Source of the DNA: Baffinella frigidus
Taxonomy: Eukaryota; Cryptophyceae; Cryptomonadales; Baffinellaceae
Assembly: GCA_026770585.1 (NCBI GenBank)
Contig: MU646521.1
Span: 220,426 to 237,669, forward strand
Length of the DNA: 17,244 nt
Reading direction: 5' to 3'
Notes under the pieces: generated by a model
Seen by the model: only the letters and a program-made list of their open reading frames with translations
The model's database searches: none
What the model was told of the DNA's origin: nothing
Shown here: positions 1 through 5,810 of the stretch, piece by piece
Position numbering within the stretch: position 1 is the first letter of the stretch
Layout of the letters: every line of letters starts with the position of its first letter
Made by a program: the position numbers and the translations under genes

Positions 1-63
1 GGGGGGGGCGTGAACGTGGTGCCGATAGACTTGCCGGGGGCGTTTGGGCACGGCGGGGGGTGA
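1..63 (+). CDS. possible 3' end of an unknown gene
   Basis: Frame 1 is open from the window edge to TGA at 61-63 and ends VNVVPIDLPGAFGHGGG after a glycine run. The stretch reads like ordinary protein and sits in GC-rich DNA unlike the repeats that follow. It is only 20 codons and begins in a G homopolymer, so chance is a serious alternative. No family is recognised. Confidence 0.2.
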   Translation, partial: GGGVNVVPIDLPGAFGHGGG

Positions 64-121
64 GGGGGAGAGGAAGTTTGTAAATGATGGCTCGCGGAAA
101 GTACTTGAAGGAGGTTTGGTA

Positions 122-239
122 CAGGGGTACCTCGCTCATAAGAAACCGCCTTCTCCTATGACCCTACAGTAGGGCTATGCCTAGGGCCTTACGGTGGTCC
201 TGGGGGGGGGGGCGGTTTCTTATGAGCGAGGTACCCCTG
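122..239. mobile_element. Family A hairpin MITE, copy A1
   Basis: This 118-bp element has long terminal inverted repeats that begin CAGGGGTACCTCGCTCATAA and end with the reverse complement, so it can fold into one hairpin. TA flanks both ends (120-121 and 240-241). The interior carries CCCTACAGTAGGG-like palindromes. It is too short to encode a transposase. TA duplication is typical of Tc1/mariner-type (Stowaway-like) elements, but the TIR is not one I can assign to a named family. Confidence 0.85.
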
Positions 240-241
240 TA

Positions 242-672
242 GGTCTGGCGCTGGAGAAAGCACGGTTTTGATCCCCGTTGGGCCACACACCACTACTGCA
301 AAGCCACAAGGGACTTCTCAAATTCTTGGACACGACACTAAAACTATTTGTAGGTTACCTTTTGACGAATTTTGGTCACGTCCTGAGGGTAAAAATTGCC
401 TTTTGTGGGGAAAATGGCTCCAAAGTAGCGGACACCAGAGTGTCCTTTTGAGACTTCCCCTGTGGTTTTTCAGTAGCAGGTGGGTAACCGTGGGTTTCCC
501 CGGAGCCTTGTGATTACTGAACATGTAGGGAAAAAAAGGCTTTTATTGAACTTATGACGTCGGACCATAAACTTAAGGCGTCCTGAGAGGGCTGGAACTA
601 AGTGCTTCTTAGACTCTACGATACAAAATGTACAAACGGACCTCCCTAAGCGTCGGATTGATACTTGTCGGG
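242..672. other. stretch with no recognised gene
   Basis: Two overlapping short open frames on opposite strands (268-513 and 318-524) cover part of this stretch. Neither shows a domain, a codon pattern or splice context that would make it credible. No repeat from elsewhere in the window was recognised here. Confidence 0.4.
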
Positions 673-712
673 TCCTAGGGGGGCTCAGTTTCATATGAGC
701 GAGGTACCCCTG
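673..712. mobile_element. Family A element, solitary right arm
   Basis: Only the right terminal repeat is present, ending GAGGTACCCCTG followed by TA at 713-714; the left arm is absent. The downstream flank AAAGTCGCGCTCCCCGAA recurs at about 1409, so this half-element lies next to an older duplicated segment. Confidence 0.65.
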
Positions 713-746
713 TAAAGTCGCGCTCCCCGAACCCTCGCGCACGCGG

Positions 747-841
747 CTTGATGTGATCCGAAAGGAAGCATGGCCTTCCTACAGAACCAGCTCCGGTGTC
801 CGCCTATGTTGGGAGCTCGAAGAACCTTAAGGACCTAAAGG
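747..841 (-). repeat. Family H dispersed repeat, copy H1
   Basis: On the minus strand this copy reads from CCTTTAGGTCC through TTCTTCGAGCTCCCAACATA to GGATCACATCAAG. Related copies occur at least nine times in the window, in both orientations. The ends are not clearly inverted and no target duplication is evident. Class unknown. Confidence 0.75.
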
Positions 842-916
842 GCACGCACCGGCCTCGCACCCTCCGACACAGAGGGCGCACTCGGTAGGGGTGCATACAT
901 GGGGGGCGTGTTGGTA

Positions 917-1033
917 CAGGGGTACCTCGCTCATAAGAAACCGCCCCCCCCCTAGGACGACCGTAGGGCCTTAGGCATGGTCCTACTGTAGGGTCCTAGG
1001 GGGGGTCGGTTTCTTATGAGCGAGGTACCCCTG
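917..1033. mobile_element. Family A hairpin MITE, copy A2
   Basis: Complete 117-bp copy with both arms; TA at 915-916 and 1034-1035. Confidence 0.85.
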
Positions 1034-1103
1034 TAGGCTTGATCACGGCGCATTCCTGGTCGATTTCAAGGCCGTTTTTTTATGCAGGCTGTGTCGGAGT
1101 AGG

Positions 1104-1123
1104 ACCGAGAGAGAGAGAGAGGC
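1104..1123. repeat. (GA)n microsatellite
   Basis: A short pure GA run; a similar run lies at about 1434-1453. Confidence 0.8.
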
Positions 1124-1151
1124 CATGTGCACTCTACACGTTGTAAACGAA

Positions 1152-1360
1152 CGGAGAAAGGAAGCATGGCCTTTCTGCAGGATAAGTTCCGGTGTCCGCC
1201 TATGTTGGGAGCTCGAAGAACCTACAGGGGTACCTCGCTCATAAGAAACTGCCCCCCCCCTAGGACCACCGTAGGACCCTAGGCATAGGCCTACTGTAGG
1301 GTCCTAGGAGGAGGCGGTTTCTTATGAGCGAGGTACCCCTGTAAAGGACCTCAAGGAGAC
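1152..1360 (-). repeat. Family H copy H2, split by MITE A3
   Basis: The H sequence runs on the minus strand over 1152-1222 and resumes after MITE A3, so A3 is the younger insertion. The join GAAGAACC / AAGGACC is found unbroken in H6 near 6681. Confidence 0.8.
1225..1341. mobile_element. Family A hairpin MITE, copy A3, inside H2
   Basis: Complete 117-bp copy with TA on both sides (1223-1224, 1342-1343). Its left flank over 1203-1222 is identical to 6661-6680 in repeat H6, where the sequence continues across a single TA with no element. H6 is therefore a paralogous empty site and shows the TA target duplication directly. Confidence 0.9.
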
Positions 1361-1458
1361 AGGCACGCAAATGGAGCACTTTTTCGCAGCCCAGCCCCGC
1401 GGGCTCCTTTAAAGTCGCGCTCCCCGAAAGAAAGAGAGCGAGAGAGAGAGAGACGTTA

Positions 1459-1626
1459 CAGGGGTACCTCGCTCATAAGAAAGCGCCCTCCCCCCCAGGA
1501 CCACCATAGGGCCCTAGGCATAGGCCTACTGTACAGGGGTACCTCGCTCATAAGAAACTGCCCCCCCCCCTAGGACCACTGTAGGGTCCTAGGGGGGGGC
1601 TGTTTCTTATGAGCAAGGTACCCCGG
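1459..1626. mobile_element. Composite family A element with two left arms
   Basis: A left arm begins at 1459, a second left arm at 1534, and one right arm ends at 1626 with a mutated terminus (CCCCGG). The second arm starts exactly at a TA inside the core (GGCCTACTG then TA). Either one copy inserted in another and the outer right half was lost, or the left half was duplicated in tandem. Confidence 0.7.
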
Positions 1627-1669
1627 TAGCCAGCAGCCTGTTACACCGCGCATCGTCCTCGAGACTCCC

Positions 1670-1800
1670 CCTTTAGGCCCTTCAGGTTCTTCGAGCTCCC
1701 AACATACGCAGACACCGGAACTTTTCCTGTAGAAAGGCCGTGCTTCCTCTCGGATCACATCAAGCCCCCCTGTACAGAGGATCGCGGCAGAAACCGGCTA
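1670..1800 (+). repeat. Family H dispersed repeat, copy H3
   Basis: Plus-strand copy that extends further than H1, ending GATCGCGGCAGAAACCGGC then TA, the point where MITE A6 is inserted. H5 has the same tail without the insertion. Confidence 0.75.
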
Positions 1801-1917
1801 CAGGGGTACCTCGCTCATAAGAAACCGCATCCCCCTAGGACCCTACAGTAGGGCTATGCCTAGGGTCCTACGGTGTTCCTAGGGGGTGGGCGGTTTCTTA
1901 TGAGCGAGGTACCCCTG
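1801..1917. mobile_element. Family A hairpin MITE, copy A6
   Basis: Complete 117-bp copy with TA at 1799-1800 and 1918-1919. The left flank matches 6225-6243 in H5 (two mismatches), which continues past TA with no element there. This is a second paralogous empty site for family A. Confidence 0.88.
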
Positions 1918-1929
1918 TAGCCGGTTCCA

Positions 1930-1999
1930 TAGGGCCCTACGCATAGCCCTACTGTAGGGTCCTAGGGGGGGGCAGTTTCTTATGAGCGAGGTACCCCTG
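1930..1999. mobile_element. Family A element, right part only
   Basis: Core palindrome plus right arm ending GGTACCCCTG, followed by TA at 2000-2001; the left arm is missing. Confidence 0.65.
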
Positions 2000-2098
2000 T
2001 AAAGGGTCCGAACCCTGGCACCGCCCGGCTGCCGCGCTCCCAGGATCAACCGCATATCCCATACTAGAATGTGTTTATTTGCCCGACCGTTAGTAAAA

Positions 2099-2153
2099 TC
2101 CTCTCTCTCTCTCCCTCTCTCTCCAAAATCCTCGCTCTCTCTCTCTCTCTCCG
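2099..2153. repeat. (CT)n tract
   Basis: Interrupted CT microsatellite with no gene evident beside it. Confidence 0.75.
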
Positions 2154-2157
2154 CTCC

Positions 2158-2191
2158 GCGGCCGGGCGCCTGGAACTTTGCGCCCGGCCGC
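2158..2191. repeat. GC-rich perfect hairpin
   Basis: A 12-bp perfect stem (2158-2169 with 2180-2191) closes a 10-base loop. The left arm recurs at about 2268, so the hairpin is part of a larger repeated unit. It lies just before a diverged family H copy at 2201-2268. Confidence 0.7.
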
Positions 2192-2200
2192 TGCGCGGGG

Positions 2201-2268
2201 CCTTCCTGCAGGCTAAGTTCCTGCGCCCGCCTCTGGTGTTAGTTAACAGAACCTCAAGGACCTAAAGG
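2201..2268 (-). repeat. Diverged family H copy
   Basis: Recognisable from CTTCCTGCAGGCTAAGTTCC and AGAACCTCAAGGACCTAAAG, aligned with H1 but with a GC-rich drift in the middle. Confidence 0.5.
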
Positions 2269-2334
2269 CGGCCGGGCGCCTGAAACGTCGCCCTTTGCGG
2301 AACGTCGCCCCTGCCCCCCCGCGTCGCGACTCAC

Positions 2335-2482
2335 GCACTCCCTCCCTCCCTCCCTCCCTCCCTGACTCCCTCCCTGACTCCCTCCCTTCCGCACGCACTC
2401 ACACCACGCACTCACGCACTCACTCGCGCGCACACTCACTCACTCACGCACACACTCACGCACTCACTCACTCTCTCGCCTG
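2335..2482. repeat. (CCCT)n and (CACTCACG)n minisatellite
   Basis: CCCT tetramers are followed by CACTCACG-like octamers. On the minus strand this reads GTGAGTGAGTGCG, which looks like iterated splice donors, and it lies directly downstream of a candidate minus-strand exon. It is probably intronic or flanking sequence. Long open frames across it are products of the periodicity. Confidence 0.75.
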
Positions 2483-2676
2483 CGCGACGCCCCGCCTCCT
2501 GGAGGCGCAGGGAAATCCCAGGGATTTCAGGGGTGCCGCCCTGCATCTTGGACGGCCAGGCCTGGCTGGGCGCCGTGGGCGCCTGGGAGGCCGCTCCTGC
2601 GGCCTCCTGCGGCGCGCGCGCCTCCTGCGCGTCCGCCAGCTGCTGCGCATACGCCTCGTCCCGCACCTCCTCGTTT
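2470..2676 (-). CDS. possible downstream exon of the ankyrin gene
   Basis: On the minus strand an acceptor-like CCTGCCCAG precedes 2676, and the frame then reads NEEVRDEAYAQQLADAQEAR followed by an Ala/Pro/Ser-rich stretch ending near LRLQEAG. The first part looks like a charged helix and the rest is low-complexity, as in tails of ankyrin proteins. The donor could be any of the GTGAGT motifs near 2470. The phase does not join directly to the first ankyrin exon, so an intermediate exon would be needed or the link is wrong. Confidence 0.3.
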
Positions 2677-3121
2677 CTGGGCAGGAACGCGAGACCTCAC
2701 CCCGAGCATCCTCAAAACAGACGGGAGCGCCGCCTCACCTCCCCCCCAGGCTCCTCCCCCCCGGCGACCCGCCGCTCGGTCGCCACGTTCTCCGGCGTCC
2801 ACCCACGTTTTGTCTTCGACTGCGCTTCGGCCCCTCTCATTTTTCAAGCAGCAGCAGCTACGCAGAATTGTGACTCTGAGGGAACATTCTGTTGCGAGCC
2901 CATAGATGCCTGGAGAGGGTCAGAATGTCAGCCGATGGTGCCCCCCATCCCTCCCGCCCACCCGCCCACGCCCACACCAGCCTCCCGTGCATCATCGCAC
3001 TTGCGGCGCATCATCGTACTTGCCATCCCGCCCGGGAGCGTGGCATCCCGCCCACGCTCCCGCACTCCCGCGCATCATCGCACCGCGCTGGATCACACAC
3101 GCAGGTGGGAGGGGTGCTTAC

Positions 3122-3364
3122 GGCTAAATGGAGGCTAGTCATGCCGTCGTTGTCCCTGGCCTGCAGATCCGCCCCGTGCTCAAGGAGCAGCCGCACAATG
3201 TCCTCGCGACCGTAAAGTGAAGCTTCGTTCAGCGGCGAGGATTCCTTCGGTCCTCCCCTCTCCTCGATGGCTGCGCCTTCCGTGAGCAACCGCTGCACTT
3301 CCTCCGTGCGACCCTGCCCCGATGCTGTCCAGAGCGCGGGGTAGACAAGTGCCGCTGCCGCCAT
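3122..3364 (-). CDS. ankyrin-repeat protein, first exon
   Basis: The exon runs from ATG at 3364 to a strong donor, GTAAGC, whose GT is at 3121-3120. It has exactly 81 codons and ends in phase 0. After a short N-terminus (MAAAALVYPALWTASGQG) come ankyrin helices: RTEEVQRLLTEGAAIEERGG, SPLNEASLYGREDIVRLLL, EHGADLQARDNDGMTSLHLA. These match the consensus T-L-H-A / G-ADxxARDxxGxTxLHLA, so roughly two repeats plus the start of a third are seen. Ankyrin repeats act as protein-binding scaffolds; no partner can be inferred. The next repeat should lie at lower coordinates but no clear ankyrin exon was found down to 2677, so the gene is partial or broken. It is divergent from the leader frame at 3480. 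Confidence 0.75.
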
Positions 3365-3479
3365 CTTTCGAAGGGTCCCGACTCTTCAGACGGGTCGAGT
3401 TTTTTATCACAGGCAAAATCTGGCCGAGGGATTTTTTTTCTTTTTTTTTCTGGTTGACCTGCAACTTTTGCCTTGAAGG
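3365..3479. promoter_or_regulatory. short divergent intergenic region, possible bidirectional promoter
   Basis: Only 115 bp separate the start of the minus-strand ankyrin gene from the plus-strand ATG at 3480. The spacer contains a long T tract (about 3431-3449) that would be A-rich on the other strand. No TATA box was recognised. The role is inferred from position alone. Confidence 0.4.
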
Positions 3480-3677
3480 ATGCGTTACCCTCTCGCATCG
3501 CCCCTGGCGCAGTCCTTCCTTCTAATTACACTAGTCGCTGCATCCTCCGCGTTCGCTCCACCCGCGGCACTCTCCCTCTCGCGCAGGAAACACCCTTCTC
3601 TGCCCGGCACGCCCGTCCTGCGATTGCCCGGGCACACTCACCTCCCCCCGGGTCCCCGCCTCTGCCCGCTTGCCTGA
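3480..3677 (+). CDS. signal peptide with SAFAP plastid-leader motif (first-exon candidate)
   Basis: From ATG 3480 the frame reads MRYPLASPLAQ, a hydrophobic core SFLLITLVAAS, then SAFAPP and the basic segment LSLSRRKH. This order (signal peptide, ASAFAP-like cleavage motif with Phe at +1, then a basic Ser-rich transit-like part) is the bipartite plastid leader of algae with red-derived secondary plastids. The frame closes at 3677, so a donor before that would be needed to reach coding sequence. Of the GT dinucleotides that fit the phase of the exon beginning at 3789, two were found (3512 and 3551), and both fall at or before the SAFAP motif. The link to the TPR exons is therefore unproven, and a separate start at 3709 is possible. 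Confidence 0.5.
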   Translation: MRYPLASPLAQSFLLITLVAASSAFAPPAALSLSRRKHPSLPGTPVLRLPGHTHLPPGPRLCPLA

Positions 3678-3708
3678 ACGCACCCCCTGAAGCAGTGTCT
3701 CCTCCACC

Positions 3709-3873
3709 ATGCTTCGGCGCTCCTCCCCTCCGCGCTACACATGCGCCCTCGGGGAGTCGCCCCCGCGGGCATCCCTGGCGCACGCCAGGAAATTGATGAC
3801 GGATGTACGCGGGATGGACCTCAAGGACTTGGCCTCCTCGTTTTCCACCCTGGCCGGCGTGCGTATCCAGCAG
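3709..3873 (+). CDS. TPR gene, N-terminal exon
   Basis: The segment 3790-3873 reads KLMTDVRGMDLKDLASSFST then LAGVRIQQ, followed by a GT donor at 3874. It is a helical lead-in directly before the first TPR motif. Two starts are possible. ATG 3709, in the good context CCACCATG, is in frame and gives MLRRSSPPRYTCALGESPPR before it. Alternatively an acceptor at 3787-3788 (CGCCAG) starts the exon at 3789 in phase 2, joining it to an upstream leader exon. The exon ends in phase 0, which fits the next exon. The TPR gene as a whole resembles the kinesin-light-chain-like TPR proteins common in algae, whose binding partners are mostly unknown. Confidence 0.55.
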
Positions 3874-4764
3874 GTTTAACCGTAAACCGTAAACCGTAAA
3901 CCGTAAACCGTAAAACCTAAACCGTAAACCGTAAAACCGTAAACCCTAAACCCTCAACCCTCAACCAGGGGAAGTATGAAAAGGCGCTGGAGCTCTACCA
4001 GAAGAGCCTTGACATCATAATCAGGGTGCGCGGGCGCGACAACACTGTTAACCCTAAACCCTAAACCCTGAACCCTAAACCCTAAACCCTAAACCCTAAA
4101 CCCTAAACCCTAAACCATAAACCATAAACCATAAACCATAAACCCTAAACCCTAAACCCTAAACCCTAAACCCTAAACCCCGAACCCTGAACCCTACAGG
4201 ACGTGGCAGCCGTGTACAACAACATGTCCTGCGTGTACTACAAGCAGAAAAAGTACGAGCCACCCAAGCCCCCCATGACACACCCTCCACATCAAAACCC
4301 TCGCCCCTCTTTATCTTGGTACGTGGCCATACTAGTCTTGCACTCAATAAACCATCTCGCAGGTACGACGAGGCGCTAGCGCTCTACGCGAGAAGCCTCG
4401 ACATCTTCGTCAAGACGCGCGGGCTGGACGATTTTGCCGTCGCCACCTTGTACATGGACGAGTACCCTGACGCGATTGCCACGTCTCCCATCGCGACTTC
4501 GCCGCCCTCCGGTGGAGCTTGACGCTGCCATGCTTGCATGCCCGTTTGAATAAAGTGGCTTTCTCTTTCGCAGGGAAAGCACAAAGAGGCGCTGGAGCTC
4601 CGGGTCATACCAGCAAAAGTAAAGCATTTTTGTAATTTCCGTTGAGCCTACTGGTCACTTAAGGGATACGTTTTTCCGGACGACAGGGGAAGCACGAAGA
4701 GGCGCTGGATCTGCGGAGGAAAAGTCAGGCCATCAAGATGAAGTGGGTGGTGGAGGACTACTAG
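3709..4764 (+). CDS. kinesin-light-chain-like TPR protein (overall gene span)
   Basis: The exons are 3709/3789-3873, 3969-4046, 4200-4252, 4363-about 4449, and 4687-4764, with a possible continuation at 4972-5009 and 5162-5342. They spell KLC-type TPR units: KYEKALELYQKSLDIIIRVR, then DVAAVYNNMSCVYYKQK, then KYDEALALYARSLDIFVKTR, then GKHEEALDLRRKSQAIKMKW. Phases agree across the first three introns. The join from the fourth exon to the GKH exon does not close in phase with any GT donor seen, and a usual NNMAxVYxxQ segment is missing there, so an exon is lost or the gene is decaying. TPR arrays bind peptides or proteins; 42-residue KLC units usually come in runs of four to six, so this copy is short. 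Confidence 0.65.
3874..3968 (+). repeat. Intron 1 of the TPR gene: telomere-like heptamers throughout
   Basis: The 95-bp intron starts GTTTAACC and ends CCCTCAACCAG. Between the splice sites it is only heptamers, first CCGTAAA variants, then CCCTAAA and CCCTCAA. The flanking exons join in phase 0 and read QQ then GKYEKALELY, so splicing here is well supported. Confidence 0.8.
3969..4046 (+). CDS. TPR gene exon B
   Basis: Twenty-six codons in phase 0 on both sides read GKYEKALELYQKSLDIIIRV then RGRDNT. This is helix B of one KLC-type TPR plus its linker (canonical form GKYEEALELYxKSLxI..RVLGxDHP). It is bounded by AACCAG and GTTAAC, both formed from telomere-like repeat. Confidence 0.8.
4047..4199 (+). 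repeat. Intron 2 of the TPR gene: telomere-like heptamers throughout
   Basis: This 153-bp intron runs from GTTAACCC to CCCTACAG and consists of CCCTAAA heptamers with a block of four CCATAAA units (about 4114-4142). Nothing else is present in it. Confidence 0.85.
4200..4252 (+). CDS. TPR gene exon C
   Basis: The exon reads DVAAVYNNMSCVYYKQK plus two bases of the next codon. This is helix A of a KLC-type TPR (typical form DVAxxYNNMAxVYxxQGK). The donor GTACGAG lies at 4253, and the split Lys codon is completed by the first base of exon D. Confidence 0.8.
4253..4362 (+). other. Intron 3 of the TPR gene, flanked by a GTACGA direct repeat
   Basis: This 110-bp intron is pyrimidine-rich and non-telomeric, ending CATCTCGCAG. 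GTACGA occurs at its first six bases and again at the first six bases of exon D. One copy serves as the donor, which is the arrangement expected when an intron-forming element inserts and duplicates its target. The coding sequence (KKYDEAL) could have produced the repeat by chance. Confidence 0.55.
4363..4449 (+). CDS. TPR gene exon D
   Basis: The exon completes K and reads YDEALALYARSLDIFVKTRG then LDDFAVAT, a TPR helix B and the start of the next helix A. The frame stays open to a TGA at about 4520 (LYMDEYPDAIATS and on), but the sequence after VATLY no longer resembles the family, so the exon probably ended near the GTACAT at 4450. No GT donor here gives phase 0 for the next GKH exon; the expected NNMAxVYxxQ stretch is absent. 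Confidence 0.65.
4574..4603 (+). pseudogene. TPR exon shard E (5' part of exon F)
   Basis: After a good acceptor (TTTCTCTTTCGCAG) ten codons read GKHKEALELR and stop at GGGTCATA. They copy the first ten codons of exon F with four base changes, two of them synonymous. It keeps the acceptor side of the exon and lacks the rest, and lies upstream of the fuller copy. Confidence 0.6.
4687..4764 (+). CDS. TPR gene exon F, ended by a stop inside an inserted element
   Basis: Acceptor GACGACAG precedes GKHEEALDLRRKSQAIKMKW then VVEDY and TAG at 4762-4764. The TAG belongs to the CTAGCTC terminus of a family C element. The last 34 bases of the exon (4730-4763) recur downstream of that element at 4957-4991, where the frame continues DYYNGFDLP instead of stopping. 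The intact exon therefore ran on past DY, and exon F is its 5' portion. Splicing from GT at 4747 to the AAG acceptor ending at 4971 would restore the frame with one extra Trp; this is only a possibility. Confidence 0.6.
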   Translation, partial: GKHEEALDLRRKSQAIKMKWVVEDY

Positions 4765-4950
4765 CTCTGCCTCGCTGATTCTTGATGTCCTTGAGGTTCT
4801 TCGAGCTCCCATCATAGGCGGATCCTGCAACGTATCCTCACAGACTATTCGCAAGTTGACATGCTGGGTGTGCGGTATGAATCCGTCAACTATGGTGTGG
4901 AAAAGAACCCGATCTCACCAAACTTGTGAGACCAAGTAGACTAAGACAGA
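4761..4950. mobile_element. Family C element inserted in the last TPR exon, carrying an H copy
   Basis: The left end is CTAGCTCTGCCTC; the right end, CTAAGACAGAG, is a worn inverse of it. The interior holds the family C hairpin arm GTTGACATG, a palindrome near 4911-4933 (ATCTCACC...GGTGAGAC-like), and a partial family H repeat at 4781-4833. It is bracketed by imperfect ~34-bp direct copies of exon sequence. Confidence 0.6.
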
Positions 4951-4956
4951 GAAAGG

Positions 4957-5009
4957 ACATCAAAGATGAAGTGGGTGCTGGAGGACTACTACAACGGGTT
5001 CGACTTGCC
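4957..5009 (+). CDS. possible TPR gene exon G (3' part of split exon)
   Basis: After repeating the exon F tail, the frame from ATG 4966 reads MKWVLEDYYNGFDLP and meets a good donor, GTGGGT, at 5010. The split Pro codon (CC) is completed by T at 5162. An acceptor at AAG 4969-4971 would start it at TGG 4972. It keeps the donor side of the exon, as expected for a downstream copy. No domain is recognised in YYNGFDLP. Confidence 0.4.
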
Positions 5010-5161
5010 GTGGGTTTTTCACATCCCACTCAGCAGCGAGCGAAGACCTTTTCACCTTGAATTCAAGGTGAAATTCCGGTTAGGTTCCAGGGCAATGGAT
5101 AAGATTCTCGTTCAAATAGTTTAGATGGACTGCATCCGTGAAGCCCCCGGTGGCTGCTCAG

Positions 5162-5342
5162 TGGTGTGGGCACGAAAACAATGGGAAAAAACGCCAAACG
5201 TTGGCGGTGCTGGTACGAAACGTGGCCAACAGATGTGAATCCCGCGGTGTGGCCTCAGTACATGACTTATCTCGCGCCTCAGTACATGACTTATCTCGCG
5301 CCTCAGTACATGACTTATCTCGCGCGGCTCCTGATGAGCTAG
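5162..5342 (+). CDS. possible terminal exon H with in-frame 24-bp repeat
   Basis: An acceptor (TGGCTGCTCAG) precedes 5162. Joined in phase to exon G, the frame reads GVGTKTMGKNAKRW, CWYETWPTDVNPAVW, then three tandem PQYMTYLA units (5253-5324), RLLMS and TAG at 5340-5342. The Trp/Tyr-rich wording and sensible phase favour real protein, but no family is recognised. The terminal MS-stop is supplied by a remnant of a family A terminal repeat (GATGAGCTAGGTACCCCTCT), so the natural C-terminus may be missing. Confidence 0.4.
5253..5324. repeat. 24-bp tandem repeat, three identical copies
   Basis: Three perfect units of CCTCAGTACATGACTTATCT plus CGCG. The length is a multiple of three, so it adds eight residues per unit without shifting the frame. 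Confidence 0.95.
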
Positions 5343-5501
5343 GTACCCCTCTAGGTCTTGCTCAAAGAGAGTCTCGGTGCGAGTACATGCATGGCGGCCG
5401 TGTTGGTATCTCAGGGGTTACTCGAATTCAAGGACTCTCGCCGTCCCTAGGGCGGTCATATGCTCTTAGGCGTAGCCCTACCGTAGAACCCTAGGGCGGT
5501 A

Positions 5502-5618
5502 CAGGGGTACCTCGCTCATAAGAAAACGCCCCCTCCTAGGACCCTACAGTAGCCCTATGCCTAGGGCCCTACGGTGGTCCTAGGGGGGGTGCAGTTCCTG
5601 ATGAGCGAGGTACCCCTG
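5502..5618. mobile_element. Family A hairpin MITE, copy A9, inside element G
   Basis: Complete 117-bp copy with TA at 5500-5501 and 5619-5620. Confidence 0.88.
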
Positions 5619-5643
5619 TACGTGTACATAACTTCGAGCAACC

Positions 5644-5804
5644 CCACACAGCGGACTTCGAAGGGGTTTTGAATAAACCCTAAGCGACAAGACATACGAC
5701 CCTACGGTAGGTAACCCGTAGGGACATAGAGGGGGTCCTACGGATAAGGTAACGGAAAAGTGGCTCGATTTGGGCCGAAAACCCCTTCGCAGCCCGCTGT
5801 GTGG
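5644..5804. mobile_element. Family B inverted-repeat element, copy B1
   Basis: The termini are CCACACAGCGG and CCGCTGTGTGG; the inverted arms extend inward through TCGAAGGGGTTTT. The interior has CCTACGGTAGG and CCCGTAGGGACATA. Length 161 bp. No target duplication could be found at this or the other three copies. Confidence 0.85.
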
Positions 5805-5810
5805 CCCTGC

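Larger units (their letters stand above)
5411..5810. mobile_element. Family G element broken by A9 and B1 insertions
   Basis: The left end (CAGGGGTTACTCGA, from about 5409) and the core CCCTACCGTAG match the complete G element at 7551-7730. After A9 the right end resumes as GTACATAACTTCGAGCAACC, is cut again by B1, and finishes CCCTG after 5804. G is therefore the oldest layer of this nest. Confidence 0.65.

Noticed and set aside
1-2500. CRISPR-like array from regularly recurring CAGGGGTACC repeats
   Set aside because: The repeats are paired inverted termini of discrete hairpin elements with TA flanks, with unequal spacing, in eukaryotic DNA.
2295-3138. Long open frames (up to about 200 codons) on the plus strand
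   Set aside because: They arise from (CCCT)n and CACTCACG periodicity and high GC. They are low-complexity Pro/Ser/Thr/His text and overlap a better minus-strand ankyrin exon.
3868-4199. A true chromosome end or subtelomere
   Set aside because: Telomere-like tracts are interstitial, degenerate, short and bounded by in-frame exons; unique coding sequence continues on both sides.
4540-4556. AATAAA near 4548 as a polyadenylation signal ending the TPR gene
   Set aside because: It lies in sequence that reads as intron; coding sequence with acceptors continues at 4574 and 4687.
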